Source: Acidimicrobiales bacterium
Lineage (GTDB): Bacteria; Actinomycetota; Acidimicrobiia; Acidimicrobiales; SKKL01
DNA: 64,000 nt
Reading direction: 5' to 3'
Assembly: GCA_034521975.1 (NCBI GenBank)
Contig: JAXHLR010000009.1
Coordinates: forward strand, 147,784 to 211,783
This document shows, piece after piece, positions 47,108-56,094 of the stretch. Under the pieces are notes generated by a model. It worked only from the letters and a program-made list of their open reading frames with translations, was not told the origin of the DNA and searched no databases. The position numbers and the translations under genes were made by a program. Numbering within the stretch: the stretch's first letter is position 1; every line of letters begins with the position of its first letter.

Positions 47108-48622
47108 ATGAAGACTCGCTCCACGGACGATCGTGCATCAGAGGCACCGGCACGCACCGAGGTCTCTGGGGGAGGCCCCGTCTTGGGCCGCGGCGTCGGC
47201 ATCTTCGTCTCGGCGGTCGTCGTGTCTGGCGCCGGGCTGCTCGGTCTGGTGGTGTGGGCCGGAGATCCGCAGCCTGTCGGCACGCCACGCGACGGTGTCG
47301 TGTTCGGCGCCTGGCGGGTGCTCTACGACAGCGCCGCCCCGTCGCTTTCGATCCTGGTCACCTCGTTCTGCCTGGCGGTGCTGGCGGCGATCGGCATCGC
47401 CGCCGCCGAGCGCGTCGTCACCGACCGAGCCCGGCGTTCGACCGACAGCGCTCGTCGTCCCCTCGCTCCCCGGACGATCATGGCCGGCAATCGAGGCGAG
47501 TACGCCGGGCCGGTCACCATCACGGTGCTCGTGCCCGCCCACAACGAGCACGCCTCGATCGGAGCGACCCTCGTGTCGCTGTTCGAACAGAGCCGGCCAC
47601 CCGAGCGGGTCATCGTGGTCGCCGACAACTGCAGCGACGACACGGCCTGGATCGCCCGGGGACATGGCGCCGAGGTGTTCGAGACCATCGGCAACACCGA
47701 GAAGAAGGCCGGTGCGCTCAACCAAGCGATCCCCGGGCTCCTCGACGAGATGGGCGACAACGACTGCGTCATGGTGGTGGACGCCGACACGGTGCTCGAC
47801 CCAGGGTTCCTCGCCACCGCGGTCCAGCGCCTCGCTGGTGACCGGGCCATCATGAGCATCGGGGGCCTCTTCTACGGCGACGACACCGGCGGGCTCCTCG
47901 CCCAGTTCCAGCGAAACGAGTACGTGCGCTACAGCCGCGAGCTCGAGCGGCGTCGCGGTCGGGTGTACGTACTGACCGGCACCGCCTCGATCTTCCGCTC
48001 CGCCGCCCTGCGCACGGTCGCCGACTCTCGCGGCTCGCTTCTGCCCGGCGTGCGCGGTGACATCTACGACACCGCTGCGCTCACCGAGGACAACGAGCTG
48101 ACCCTCGCCCTCAAGAGCCTCGGGGCGCTCATGACCAGCCCTCACGAGTGCCGGGTGGTCACCGAACTGATGCCCAAGTGGAGCCACCTGTGGAACCAGC
48201 GGCTGCGGTGGCAGCGCGGTGCGCTGGAGAACCTGGGCGCCTACGGGTTCAAGCCCTCCCTGGTGCGCTACTGGGCGCAACAGCTCGGCATCGGCTACAG
48301 CGTCATCGCCCTCAGCTCCTTCTGGCTGCTCATCGCCGTCACGGTGTTGGCGACCCCCGACTGGGTCTGGTACCCGTTCTGGCTCAGCATCGGTGCGATC
48401 TTCGTGGTCGACCGGGTCGTCAGCGCGTGGCAAGGGGGTTGGCGGGCACGCATCCTGGCCGTGCTGCTGTTCCCGGAGCTGGTGTATGACCTCTTCCTCG
48501 ACGTCGTCTACGTCAAGGGCGTGCTCGACATCACCTTCGCCCGCCAGGCGACGTGGGGGCACGTCCCCCACACAGCCGATCTCGTCCGGGTCGGCGATCC
48601 GGTACCGGAGGCGGCAGCATGA
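47108..48622 (+). CDS. Processive family 2 glycosyltransferase
   Basis: A 504-residue membrane glycosyltransferase. Two N-terminal helices (~30-115) lead to a GT2 domain with VPAHNEHASIGATL, VVDADTVLD, TEDNELTLALKSLG and QRLRWQRGALENL (Q-x-x-R-W), the mark of processive polysaccharide synthases like hyaluronan, chitin or cellulose synthase, and a C-terminal set of membrane helices. No BcsB-like or export genes adjoin. It overlaps a small membrane protein gene, so the two may form a complex. Confidence 0.88.
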   Translation: MKTRSTDDRASEAPARTEVSGGGPVLGRGVGIFVSAVVVSGAGLLGLVVWAGDPQPVGTPRDGVVFGAWRVLYDSAAPSLSILVTSFCLAVLAAIGIAAAERVVTDRARRSTDSARRPLAPRTIMAGNRGEYAGPVTITVLVPAHNEHASIGATLVSLFEQSRPPERVIVVADNCSDDTAWIARGHGAEVFETIGNTEKKAGALNQAIPGLLDEMGDNDCVMVVDADTVLDPGFLATAVQRLAGDRAIMSIGGLFYGDDTGGLLAQFQRNEYVRYSRELERRRGRVYVLTGTASIFRSAALRTVADSRGSLLPGVRGDIYDTAALTEDNELTLALKSLGALMTSPHECRVVTELMPKWSHLWNQRLRWQRGALENLGAYGFKPSLVRYWAQQLGIGYSVIALSSFWLLIAVTVLATPDWVWYPFWLSIGAIFVVDRVVSAWQGGWRARILAVLLFPELVYDLFLDVVYVKGVLDITFARQATWGHVPHTADLVRVGDPVPEAAA

Positions 48623-48855
48623 ACGTCGTCTCTGCGCTCGTCCTCGCCACGGTGCTGCCCGAGTCGATCCTCGGAGCCCACTGGTTCGCCGTGCTGTCCA
48701 CCTTCGTGGCGATCAACACGATCCTCTACGTGTCGATGTCGATCTTCAAGATCCTGCCGAAGCCCTACCTCAGCGATGTCGTGCGGCCCCACGGTCGGCG
48801 CGCCGAGACCCGATCGATCTACCCGAACGGCCACAGCGCACCCGACGAGGGCTAG
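48619..48855 (+). CDS. Small membrane protein paired with the GT2
   Basis: A 78-residue protein with one or two hydrophobic segments (VVSALVLATVLPESILG, VLSTFVAINTILYVSMSIF) and a basic cytosolic tail. Its ATG overlaps the GT2 stop (ATGA). Co-translation suggests a stabilising or regulatory subunit; no family recognised. Confidence 0.7.
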   Translation: MNVVSALVLATVLPESILGAHWFAVLSTFVAINTILYVSMSIFKILPKPYLSDVVRPHGRRAETRSIYPNGHSAPDEG

Positions 48856-48896
48856 AGCGTTCAGGGCGTTGCTCGCCGCCGGCTCGGATCCCCCGG

Positions 48897-49967
48897 TCAG
48901 CCCTGCGCGCGGAGCGCGCCGATCAGGTCCGCCTTGCGCATGCCGGAGCGTCCGGGAACGCCAGCCTCCTCGGCCATCGTGGTGAGCTGGCCGACGTTCA
49001 GTGCCTCGAGCCCGTCATCGGGCGGGTGTAGCTCGGCGAGCGCGCCCGCGCGGAGCTCATCGCCCATCGCCTGCCACGTGTGCCAGTAGCGGCCGAGCCT
49101 GTCCACGAACGCATCGGGTTTCTCGGCATAGAGCCGGGCCCCGAGGCTCTGCGCGGCCTTCTCGAGCGCGACCCGCCGACCGCGCACCACGACGAGGGCG
49201 CCGTCGACCTGCTCGCCACCACCGAACTCGTCGGGGCTGTCGGTCAGCTGCTGCTCCAGGACCGCCAGGTCGTGGGCATCACCGAGGGCGTCGGACAGGT
49301 CTTTGAACCGCTTGCCCAGCGGATTCAGCACCGAGGGGGCGGCGTCATCGAGCAGCCGCACGTGGTACCAGGTGTACTTCGCCCGCTTGCGCCACTCGTG
49401 GAAGTGCTCCGGAGATGGTGCGTCGACCACGGGGCCGAGGGCCTTGCGGCCGCGCGCGTAGGTCTTGTGCAGTCCGGGACCGATGGCGTCCCATCCGTCG
49501 TCGTTCAGCGACCAGTCGTCGACTGCCTCGCGCCCTTGCTCGAGCAGCCGACGGGCACGACGAACAGCGCCATCGTCGTCTTCCACCTTGGCGGTGGCCG
49601 CGACAGCACGATGACGCAGTCCGGCACGCACGCCGGGGAGTCCTCCGTCGGGCAGCTGGTCGATGCTCGCCGCGACGACGTCGTCGAAGGTGCCGAGCAG
49701 TGACTCGGCATCTCGGATGCTGCTCAGCTCCCGAGCCGCGTCGCGAAAGATCTCGTTCGCGTCCCGGTACTGGCCCCCGAGCGACGGGCGCACCAGTCGC
49801 ACGAGGGCGCGAAGCTTCTTGCAGCGCTTCCGGCAGTCGTGGACCGCCTCCACGGGCCCTGTCCGACCTGGCATCGCGAGGTCCGCGAGCGCCTTTCGGA
49901 CCTGGTCCTCGGCGACGTGTCGCACCGACGCTTCGACGGTCTTCGTTCGTTTGATGGAGTACGCCAT
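48897..49967 (-). CDS. CHAD domain protein with C-terminal Rho_N-like domain
   Basis: A 356-residue protein. The CHAD domain (about 8-300) has the conserved HDCRKRCKKLRALVRLVRP and the second-half EWRKRAKYTWYHVRLLDD, whose basic and His residues bind polyphosphate. The last ~38 residues (ALNVGQLTTMAEEAGVPGRSGMRKADLIGALR) match a Rho N-terminal/SAP-like helical unit that binds nucleic acid. A link between polyphosphate and nucleic acid is suggested. Confidence 0.85.
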   Translation of the reverse strand: MAYSIKRTKTVEASVRHVAEDQVRKALADLAMPGRTGPVEAVHDCRKRCKKLRALVRLVRPSLGGQYRDANEIFRDAARELSSIRDAESLLGTFDDVVAASIDQLPDGGLPGVRAGLRHRAVAATAKVEDDDGAVRRARRLLEQGREAVDDWSLNDDGWDAIGPGLHKTYARGRKALGPVVDAPSPEHFHEWRKRAKYTWYHVRLLDDAAPSVLNPLGKRFKDLSDALGDAHDLAVLEQQLTDSPDEFGGGEQVDGALVVVRGRRVALEKAAQSLGARLYAEKPDAFVDRLGRYWHTWQAMGDELRAGALAELHPPDDGLEALNVGQLTTMAEEAGVPGRSGMRKADLIGALRAQG

Positions 49968-50359
49968 GGCGCCATTCTGAGCTGTGGGACGAATCTGCTT
50001 CGCTGTCTACCCAGAGTCCACCCTCGACACGCTCTGACGTGGTGCGAAGCTACACCGGATGCGAACGACCACAGGCAGCTGCGGAGAGATCACCGACGCG
50101 AGACGCTCCCCCTCCCGACCATCGCCCAAAGACGCAGCTGACCAGGGCGCTTACCCTGGTCAGGTGGTGTCGGACGTCGGGCAGGCCCGAGCCAGACCGT
50201 GTCGGACGTAGGAGTACCCGCCCGGCGTCCCGCTCAAGAGCGCGCCACGGCCCGCTCGTCGCTCCGGCCCCTCCCCTTGTCATCACTTGTCATCAGGGCG
50301 CCGACGCCGAGCAGTCGGGCGGGCCGCGCAACTCCCCTGTCCGACGATGCGGCGAGCGC
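49968..50359. other. 392-bp noncoding left border of the accessory island
   Basis: No convincing gene is visible. The stretch carries the left 36-bp direct repeat (50139-50174) with its hairpin and two copies of GTGTCGGACGT (50167-50177 and 50199-50209). It also has TCATCACTTGTCATCAG at 50280-50296, like the GTCATCAC repeats near 60622. Confidence 0.6.
50139..50174. repeat. Left 36-bp direct repeat of the island
   Basis: This copy matches 60216-60251 at 34 of 36 positions (differences at positions 12 and 15, C/T and A/G). It contains the hairpin GACCAGGG-cgctta-CCCTGGTC (50140-50161) and ends GTGGTGTCGGA, which on the minus strand is TCCGACACCAC, the 3' end of a tRNA. It is probably one boundary of an integrated element. 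Confidence 0.75.
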
Positions 50360-50896
50360 TCAGGGTTCGTGGTCCTCGGTCGAGGCGACTCGCAGGGCTT
50401 CGAGCTCGGGCAGTGCCTCGTGGTCCTTCTCCCGATCGGCGAAGCGCTTCGAGTCGATGATGTCGCCGAGCCCGGCGAGGCGGATCTCGACCTCGTTGAC
50501 GGAGATGGCGACAGATCGACCAGCGAGCTCTCCATACGATCGCCGTCCACCGTCGAGGTCACGGAGCGAGCGGAGGACGTCGAGGTCTCCGGCTGTCGTT
50601 CGCCAGGTCGAGACCTCCAACCCTCGCAAGGTCGGGGCATCGACTTGGACCGGTAGCGCCCGGGCCTCGTCGTCGCTCAGGCCTCCCACGCGGAGGAACG
50701 CCCCCAGCTCGGTGAGGGCGGCGCCGAGGCGTCGCAGGTTCTCGTCATCGTCATCGGGCAGGACGTCCACGTCCTCGGTCAGGCGTTCGGAGCCGTGGAA
50801 TCGAGCGGCTACTCCACCGACGAGCAGGTACTGGACGTGGTGACGATCGAACACCTCGACTACACGGTCGATGTCGAGCGGCGGGTGATCGCCCAC
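50360..50896 (-). CDS. Nucleotidyltransferase-fold toxin candidate
   Basis: A 178-residue protein with a MNT/AbiEii-like nucleotidyltransferase start: VQYLLVGGVAARFHGSERLTEDVDVLPDDDDENLRRL, which holds the GG-x-A helix and the D-x-D metal site. Toxins of this type transfer nucleotides to tRNA or protein. It begins 4 bp after the small gene 50901-51086, its likely antitoxin. A second copy of the antitoxin, without a nucleotidyltransferase, lies at 58239-58478. Confidence 0.8.
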   Translation of the reverse strand: MGDHPPLDIDRVVEVFDRHHVQYLLVGGVAARFHGSERLTEDVDVLPDDDDENLRRLGAALTELGAFLRVGGLSDDEARALPVQVDAPTLRGLEVSTWRTTAGDLDVLRSLRDLDGGRRSYGELAGRSVAISVNEVEIRLAGLGDIIDSKRFADREKDHEALPELEALRVASTEDHEP

Positions 50897-50900
50897 CAGA

Positions 50901-51086
50901 TCAAGCCGAGCGCTCGGCGGTCTCCCGCTCCCGCCTCAGCTCTTCGAGGAACTCGAGGACCGCCTCGGCACTGTCCAGCCGCCGACCGTCGTTGGTGATC
51001 GACACGTCGTCGTCGGTCGCGGGGCCGCCGCCAGCGACGAACGCTGTCGCCTCACCCGGGCCGTAGACACGCTTCACCGGAGCCAT
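50901..51086 (-). CDS. Small antitoxin-like protein of the nucleotidyltransferase pair
   Basis: A 61-residue protein beginning MAPVKRVYGPGEA, with SITNDGRRLDSAEAVLEFLEEL. Most of it has a near-copy at 58239-58478. Position just upstream of and coupled to a nucleotidyltransferase suggests an antitoxin. The family is not one I can name. Confidence 0.65.
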   Translation of the reverse strand: MAPVKRVYGPGEATAFVAGGGPATDDDVSITNDGRRLDSAEAVLEFLEELRRERETAERSA

Positions 51087-51153
51087 GGGTTCAAGGCTAC
51101 CTGCCTGCGGTCGACGGTCGATCTCGGCCTTGCAGATCCTCCTGTGACGCGCC

Positions 51154-51579
51154 CTACGGGTCGAGAGCTCCTCGGCCGAGGGCGAATGTCTTCGGGTCGA
51201 ACTTGTGCCAGGTGATCGGCGTCGAGGTGGCTGGAGTCCGTGTCCCGCGTGGCAGTGCGAGGTCGATCGTTGCCGGGATCTCGTCGGTCAGCCCGTGACG
51301 AGCCAGCGCGCTGGTGAGGCACATCGTCGCTCGTTCGGAACGGAACGCGACCTCGATGAGGTCCGGATCAGCCCTTGAATGACAACGGTTTCCGTCGTCG
51401 CTACCAGCGCCGTTCCCCATGGCGACCGTGGTCGAGATCGGCGTGACGTCGGGAGCGGGAGTCGTCCGCGTCGCGGCGCTCCCCGCCCTCGCTGTGCTCG
51501 AAGGGCTCCACACGGCGAAGCGAAAGCCCTCACCACCCGATCCCGGTGATGCCCAACCCGCTCCTTGCGCTGGGGGCAA
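51154..51579 (-). pseudogene. Chimeric remnant: RelE-like toxin start joined to an AbiEi-like fragment
   Basis: The 5' part in this frame includes PGSGGEGFRFA, which resembles PGSGGWDFRFA at the start of the toxin at 55746-56090, and the DNA flanking is also similar (51525-51575 vs 56035-56085). The 3' part, RATMCLTSALARHGLTDEIP and TWHKFDPKTFALGR, is the kind of segment found inside AbiEi-type antitoxins. Both are incomplete, so this is a fusion of decayed genes rather than a working protein. Confidence 0.6.
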
Positions 51580-51627
51580 GGTCAGTGAACGACCTGGAGG
51601 CGAACAAGATCTGTCGCCAGTGACATC

Positions 51628-51643
51628 ATCAGCCTTTTCTGAT
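51628..51643 (+). promoter_or_regulatory. Inverted repeat upstream of the ArsR-type regulator
   Basis: ATCAG (51628-51632) and CTGAT (51639-51643) form an inverted repeat with a 6-base spacer, 11 bp before the ATG. GATATT (51641-51646) could be a -10 box, which would make the transcript almost leaderless. It is the expected place for an autoregulatory operator. Confidence 0.4.
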
Positions 51644-51654
51644 ATTCATGGTGC

Positions 51655-52020
51655 ATGGCATCAACGACCACCGAAGGGCTCGTCGAGATCTCCGTGGCGG
51701 CCCGGATGTTCCACGGGCTGAGCGATCCGACCCGTCTGTCGATCCTGTTGGCGCTGCTCGACGGTGAACGGCGGGTGAGCGACCTGGTCGAGATCGTGGG
51801 CTCGTCACAGTCGAACGTGTCGAACCACCTCGCATGCCTGAAGGGCTGCGGCCTGGTCACCGACCGACCGGCAGAGCGTCGTCAGGTCTTTTACTCGATC
51901 GCCCACACCGAGCTCCGAGAGTTGCTGGAGAAGGCCGAGCAGGTGCTGGAGCTGTCGGGCCACGCGGTCCGTCTCTGCGACCACCCGTGGATGGGTGCGG
52001 GAGCGCACGACGATGGCTGA
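51655..52020 (+). CDS. ArsR/SmtB family metal sensor (CmtR-like)
   Basis: A 121-residue winged helix repressor. The recognition helix is SSQSNVSNHLACLKGCGLV, with Cys residues in the same helix as those of Mycobacterium CmtR, and a third Cys in VRLCDHP near the C terminus, the CmtR ligand set for Cd(II)/Pb(II). It overlaps the P-type ATPase gene and should repress it until metal binds. Confidence 0.87.
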   Translation: MASTTTEGLVEISVAARMFHGLSDPTRLSILLALLDGERRVSDLVEIVGSSQSNVSNHLACLKGCGLVTDRPAERRQVFYSIAHTELRELLEKAEQVLELSGHAVRLCDHPWMGAGAHDDG

Positions 52021-53944
52021 TGCGTGCTGCGCTCCGCCCACCGATCCCGTCGAGGACGGCGCAGCGGGCTGGTCCGAACAGTGGCGGCTGGTGGCCGCGG
52101 TGGTGGCGACGACGGCCTGGGCGGTGGGTGTCGCCGCGGGCTGGGCCGACGCGGGGGCGCTGTCGCCGGGTGCCTTCGTCGTGGCGGTGGTCTCGGGTGG
52201 GGCCACGTTCGTCCCGTCCTCGTTGATCGATCTGCGACACGGTCGGGTCGGGGTTGGCTTGTTGATGACGATCGCGGGTGCCGGCGCGCTGGTGCTCGGG
52301 GAGCTGCCCGAGGCCGCGGCGCTCGCGTTCTTGTTCTCCATCTCCGAGGCGCTCGAGTCCTGGGCGGTGACCCGGGCCCGGCGTGAGCTGCGTGCGGTGC
52401 TCTCGATCGTGCCCGACACCGCCCTGGTGCGCCGCGGCAGCGAGATCGTCGAGGTCCCCACCGACGAGGTGGCCTCCGGAGACATCCTGGTGCTGCGAGC
52501 CGGTGCCCGGCTGGTGACCGATGCCGTGGTGACCGAAGGGCGGTCGGTGCTCGACGTCTCGGCGGTGACCGGCGAGTCGCTGCCGGTCGAGTGCGGCCCC
52601 GGCGATGCAGTCATCGCGGGCAGCATCAACGGCGGCGGCCACCTCGAGCTCACCGCGACCACTCCCGCCTCCGACAGCACCCTCGCCCGGATCGTGCACG
52701 CGGTGGAAGAGGCCCAAGATCGCAAGGGCCACGCCCAGCGCATCGCCGACCGCATCGCCAGGCCGTTGGTGCCGGTGATCCTGGTGGTCGCCGCTACGGT
52801 GGCAGGCCTCGGCGCCTTGGCCGGCGACCCCGCGCTGTGGGCAGAACGGGCCTTGGTGGTGTTGGTCGCTGCGGCGCCGTGCGCGCTGGCGATCTCAGTG
52901 CCGGTCACGACCTTCGCGGCGATCGGTGCCGCCACCCGCACCGGGGTGCTCATCAAGGGCGGCGCCGCCCTCGAGGCCCTCGCCACGGTGCGGGTCGTGG
53001 CCTTCGACAAGACCGGCACCCTCACCCGCAACCAGCCACGCGTCGTCGACGTCGCCGCCCACGGGCTCGACCGGCGTCTCGTGCTGGAGCTGGCGTCGGC
53101 ACTCGAGGCTCACAGTGACCACCCGCTCGCCACAGCCATCACCGCCGAGCACGAACCAACCCGTGCGGCGGCACAGGTGCAGACAGTTGCCGGGGCGGGG
53201 GTCACCGGCAACGTCGACGGCCATGTGGTCCGGCTCGGCAACCCGCGCTTCGTCGACCCCGGACCCTTCGCTGCCGACGTCGACCGCATGACCGCCGCGG
53301 GAGCATCGGTGGTGGTCGTGGAACGCGATGGGACCCCGGTCGGGGCGGTCGCCGTGCGCGACGACCTACGTCCCGAAGCAACCGACACCGTCGCCGCCCT
53401 TGCTCGCCTCGACCTCGCCACGGTGATCCTCACCGGCGACCACACCCGCACCGCACGCGCGATCGCCGACCAGGTCGGCATCGACGACGTGCGCGCCGAG
53501 CTGCTCCCGGCCGACAAGGCCGACGCGGTGGCCGACCTCAGGCGGCGCGGACCTGTGCTGATGATCGGCGACGGCATCAACGACGCGCCCGCTCTCGCCA
53601 GCGCCGATGTCGGCGTGGCCATGGGGGCGCTGGGCTCCGACGTCGCCATCGAAGCCGCCGACGTGGCCATCATGGGCGATCACCTCACCCACCTCCCCGA
53701 CCTGTTGATCCACGCCCGACGGTCCCGGCGGATCATGGTCCAGAACCTCGCCATGTCGGGGCTGCTGATCGCCACCCTCATCCCGCTCGCGGGCGTCGGC
53801 CTGCTCGGCCTCGGGGTCGTCGTAGCGATCCACGAAGGCGCCGAGGTCCTGGTGATCGCCAACGGGCTCCGCGCCCGCGCGACCTCTGCCACATCCCCCG
53901 ACACGATGCCCGTGCCAGAGCTCGAGGAACACGTCCATGTCTGA
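52013..53944 (+). CDS. Heavy metal P1B-type ATPase
   Basis: A 643-residue metal-transporting P-type ATPase. Actuator TGES, phosphorylation DKTGTLT, HP motif AHSDHPLATAI and GDGINDAPAL hinge are all present. The membrane metal site is APCALAIS in place of CPC. There is no N-terminal HMA domain, but ADACCAPP near the start and EEHVHV at the end offer metal ligands. It should export Cd, Pb or Zn. Co-transcribed with the CmtR-like repressor. Confidence 0.92.
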   Translation: MADACCAPPTDPVEDGAAGWSEQWRLVAAVVATTAWAVGVAAGWADAGALSPGAFVVAVVSGGATFVPSSLIDLRHGRVGVGLLMTIAGAGALVLGELPEAAALAFLFSISEALESWAVTRARRELRAVLSIVPDTALVRRGSEIVEVPTDEVASGDILVLRAGARLVTDAVVTEGRSVLDVSAVTGESLPVECGPGDAVIAGSINGGGHLELTATTPASDSTLARIVHAVEEAQDRKGHAQRIADRIARPLVPVILVVAATVAGLGALAGDPALWAERALVVLVAAAPCALAISVPVTTFAAIGAATRTGVLIKGGAALEALATVRVVAFDKTGTLTRNQPRVVDVAAHGLDRRLVLELASALEAHSDHPLATAITAEHEPTRAAAQVQTVAGAGVTGNVDGHVVRLGNPRFVDPGPFAADVDRMTAAGASVVVVERDGTPVGAVAVRDDLRPEATDTVAALARLDLATVILTGDHTRTARAIADQVGIDDVRAELLPADKADAVADLRRRGPVLMIGDGINDAPALASADVGVAMGALGSDVAIEAADVAIMGDHLTHLPDLLIHARRSRRIMVQNLAMSGLLIATLIPLAGVGLLGLGVVVAIHEGAEVLVIANGLRARATSATSPDTMPVPELEEHVHV

Positions 53945-53984
53945 CCCGTTGCGATGGTCTCGCGAGACGGTCGCCCAGCACCCC

Positions 53985-55468
53985 TCAACCAGCTGAGGCC
54001 TCGTCGAGGAGGCGGATGAACTTGGTCTTCTGGCGGTGTCGCTGGCGGAGGTCGGCCAGGTAGCTCTCGAAGCCGCTCGGATCGCCTCCGCTCTCGTAGA
54101 GCGTGCGGATCTTGGCGACCCCCTCGACAGCGGCCTCATAGGTCCAGGTCTTCTTGCGGTCGATCTTCGCCTCGACGTCGCGGGCGAACGCGCGGGCTGC
54201 GTCGAGCGGCCGCTCGGCCTCGCTCGACCTCGCCAGCTCCATCCACACCGACAGCGACGCTCCGTGCTCGTCGGCAACGACCCACGCCTCGTCGAGGTGG
54301 CCCTCCCAGGACAGGACGGCGATGAGGTCGTCGTGGGTGGCCGGCGCCGCGGATGACGCGCCGCCACGTACCGACTGATGGGCGTGGGTCGGTTTGCCAC
54401 GGTGGCGGCGTTCTCCGCGCCACGGGCTTCGAGCAAGCCGATCGCACGAGGCTCGTACTCACCCCAGGTGCCGGACTCGGCCGTCCACCGCTTGAGCCGC
54501 TGGTACCGCTCGAGGTTTGGACGCTCGGTGAAGCGTCGCCAGACAAGGTCGTTGACCTCGGCGGTTCGGCCGCGCTCGACCCAGCCAGCGAGCGCGAGGT
54601 CGTCGAGGCGGCTGTCGCCGCGCATGGGGTGGTCGCTGCCATCGAACGCAGTGAGTCCACGTTCGACCCAGGCGAGGGCCTCATCAGCACGGTCGGCATC
54701 GATCAGCACCTCGGCGATCTCCACGTAGTCGTAGGGGTACGACAGGTCCAGGGCCAACAGCTCGACCCGCGCGTCGACGTCGCCTGCAGCCTTCGCAAGG
54801 TGCTCCCGCATCTTCACCAGGTGGAAGTGGCTCCGCTCGGCGCTCGCCCTCTCCGCCTCACTGAGGGCCTCCCACCGTTCGTCCGCCAACCGCTTCAGCT
54901 CGGCGAGCCCATCGTCGCCGAGCACGTCGGCGTAGCGGTTCGGGGCGTCGTAGAGGATGTCCCACTCGCTGTCGACGTCGAGGGCGAACAGCCGCCGAGC
55001 GAGCGCAACAGGATCGGGCCGAGCGATCTCACACGCCCGAAGGTGGATCCTCTCGAGTTCCGAGGTGATCTGGGAGAACCAGCCCGATGAGTCGTCGACC
55101 CGGCCCATCGTCACGTCCACCCGACCGAGTGCATACTCCGTGATGTCGATCACCGCCGCCGGATGGTCCGGGAGCAGATCACCAATCTGGCCAACCACAC
55201 CCATCACCGCCCGAGCCCACGGCCCCGACGTGCGGGCGTAGTCACGCCGGTTCGCGCTCCCCGACTTCAACGCATCGGAGAAGGATCGTCGATACGAGGA
55301 CACGTCGAGCGGCCCACCGCCCGCCGATGCCGCCTCCACCAGAAGCTGGGTCCGCAGCTCCACGTCCTGCTCGGCCTGACTCATCAACATCTCGACGAGC
55401 CGCTCCGCGGGCAGTTCGGCCAGATACGCGGTGAGCTGGGCCGCTGCCTTCTTGGTCATTCGAGCCAT
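53985..55468 (-). pseudogene. DUF6880-like protein gene with a frameshift
   Basis: The N-terminal ~360 residues (MTKKAAAQLTAYLAELPAERL, LHLRACEIARPDPVALARRLFAL) are well formed in one frame, then nonsense sets in near 54370. A second frame takes over with DDLIAVLSWEGHLDEAWVVAD and continues to QKTKFIRLLDEASAG at 53985. Both parts belong to one protein of the DUF6880/helical-repeat kind. Either the gene is broken by an indel near 54360-54385 or the assembly has one. The last ~40 bp of this gene recur as a fragment at 60176-60215. Confidence 0.7.
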
Positions 55469-55550
55469 CGCCACTGTCTACCGGCGTTGGGCCTCGAGGG
55501 CGATCGCAGCTCGGAAAGCTCGCCAAGCAAGAATCGTGCAGCTAGACCCC

Positions 55551-55700
55551 TCACTCGGCCAGGCGGTCGAGGATCTCCTTGTCTCGTTCGACGAGGGTGT
55601 GCAGGAGCCCCATGAACTCCTCGTCCTGGCGAACCCGATCCACTTCGGCTGGGAGTCGTCGGCCACGCCGCATGTCAACGAACTTGGCAAACTTCCGCAT
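55551..55700 (-). CDS. Small charged protein between toxin and DUF6880-like gene
   Basis: A 49-residue reading frame starting MRKFAKFVDMRRGRRLP, with DRVRQDEEFMGLLHTLVERD forming a charged helix. It lies 45 bp downstream of the RelE-like toxin stop in the same direction. The ribosome site is weak, so it may be a small gene or chance. Confidence 0.4.
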   Translation of the reverse strand: MRKFAKFVDMRRGRRLPAEVDRVRQDEEFMGLLHTLVERDKEILDRLAE

Positions 55701-55745
55701 CTCATAAGTCTGCCCTGTCGCGAGGCACCCGATCGAGGCGAACCG

Positions 55746-56090
55746 CTACTCGGTCGCCTTCGGGTGACCGATCGAGCAGTCGGTCATCCAGACGATTCGA
55801 CGGTCGTCATCGATGCAGTACCAGATCCGCCCGGCGCTGGTGACCTCGAACTGCCACTGTTCCAAATCCTTGCCGTCGACAGCCCGGGTCCCGAGCGAAC
55901 CCTTGAGCGGGTGCTGCCTGTCGTCGCGGTGTCTCGGGTCGGTGGTGATCCGATCCCAGGCACGACGAGCGTTCGCAGATGCAGCAGCACACACCTGGTC
56001 CCATCCCTTGACCGCGTCGTTGGTCGCGAAGCGGAAGTCCCAACCGCCCGATCCCGGAGGTGGCGCAACCCGCTCCTTGCGCTTGGCCAT
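55746..56090 (-). CDS. RelE/ParE-like toxin
   Basis: A 114-residue protein with WDQVCAAASANARRAWDRI, HPLKGSLGTRAVDGKDLEQWQFEV and GRIWYCIDDDRRIVWM, a RelE-fold toxin pattern. It begins 4 bp after the Phd-type antitoxin gene, the usual antitoxin-first order. Such toxins cut mRNA on ribosomes or poison gyrase. A remnant of a second copy lies at 51154-51579. Confidence 0.78.
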   Translation of the reverse strand: MAKRKERVAPPPGSGGWDFRFATNDAVKGWDQVCAAASANARRAWDRITTDPRHRDDRQHPLKGSLGTRAVDGKDLEQWQFEVTSAGRIWYCIDDDRRIVWMTDCSIGHPKATE

Positions 56091-56094
56091 CGCG

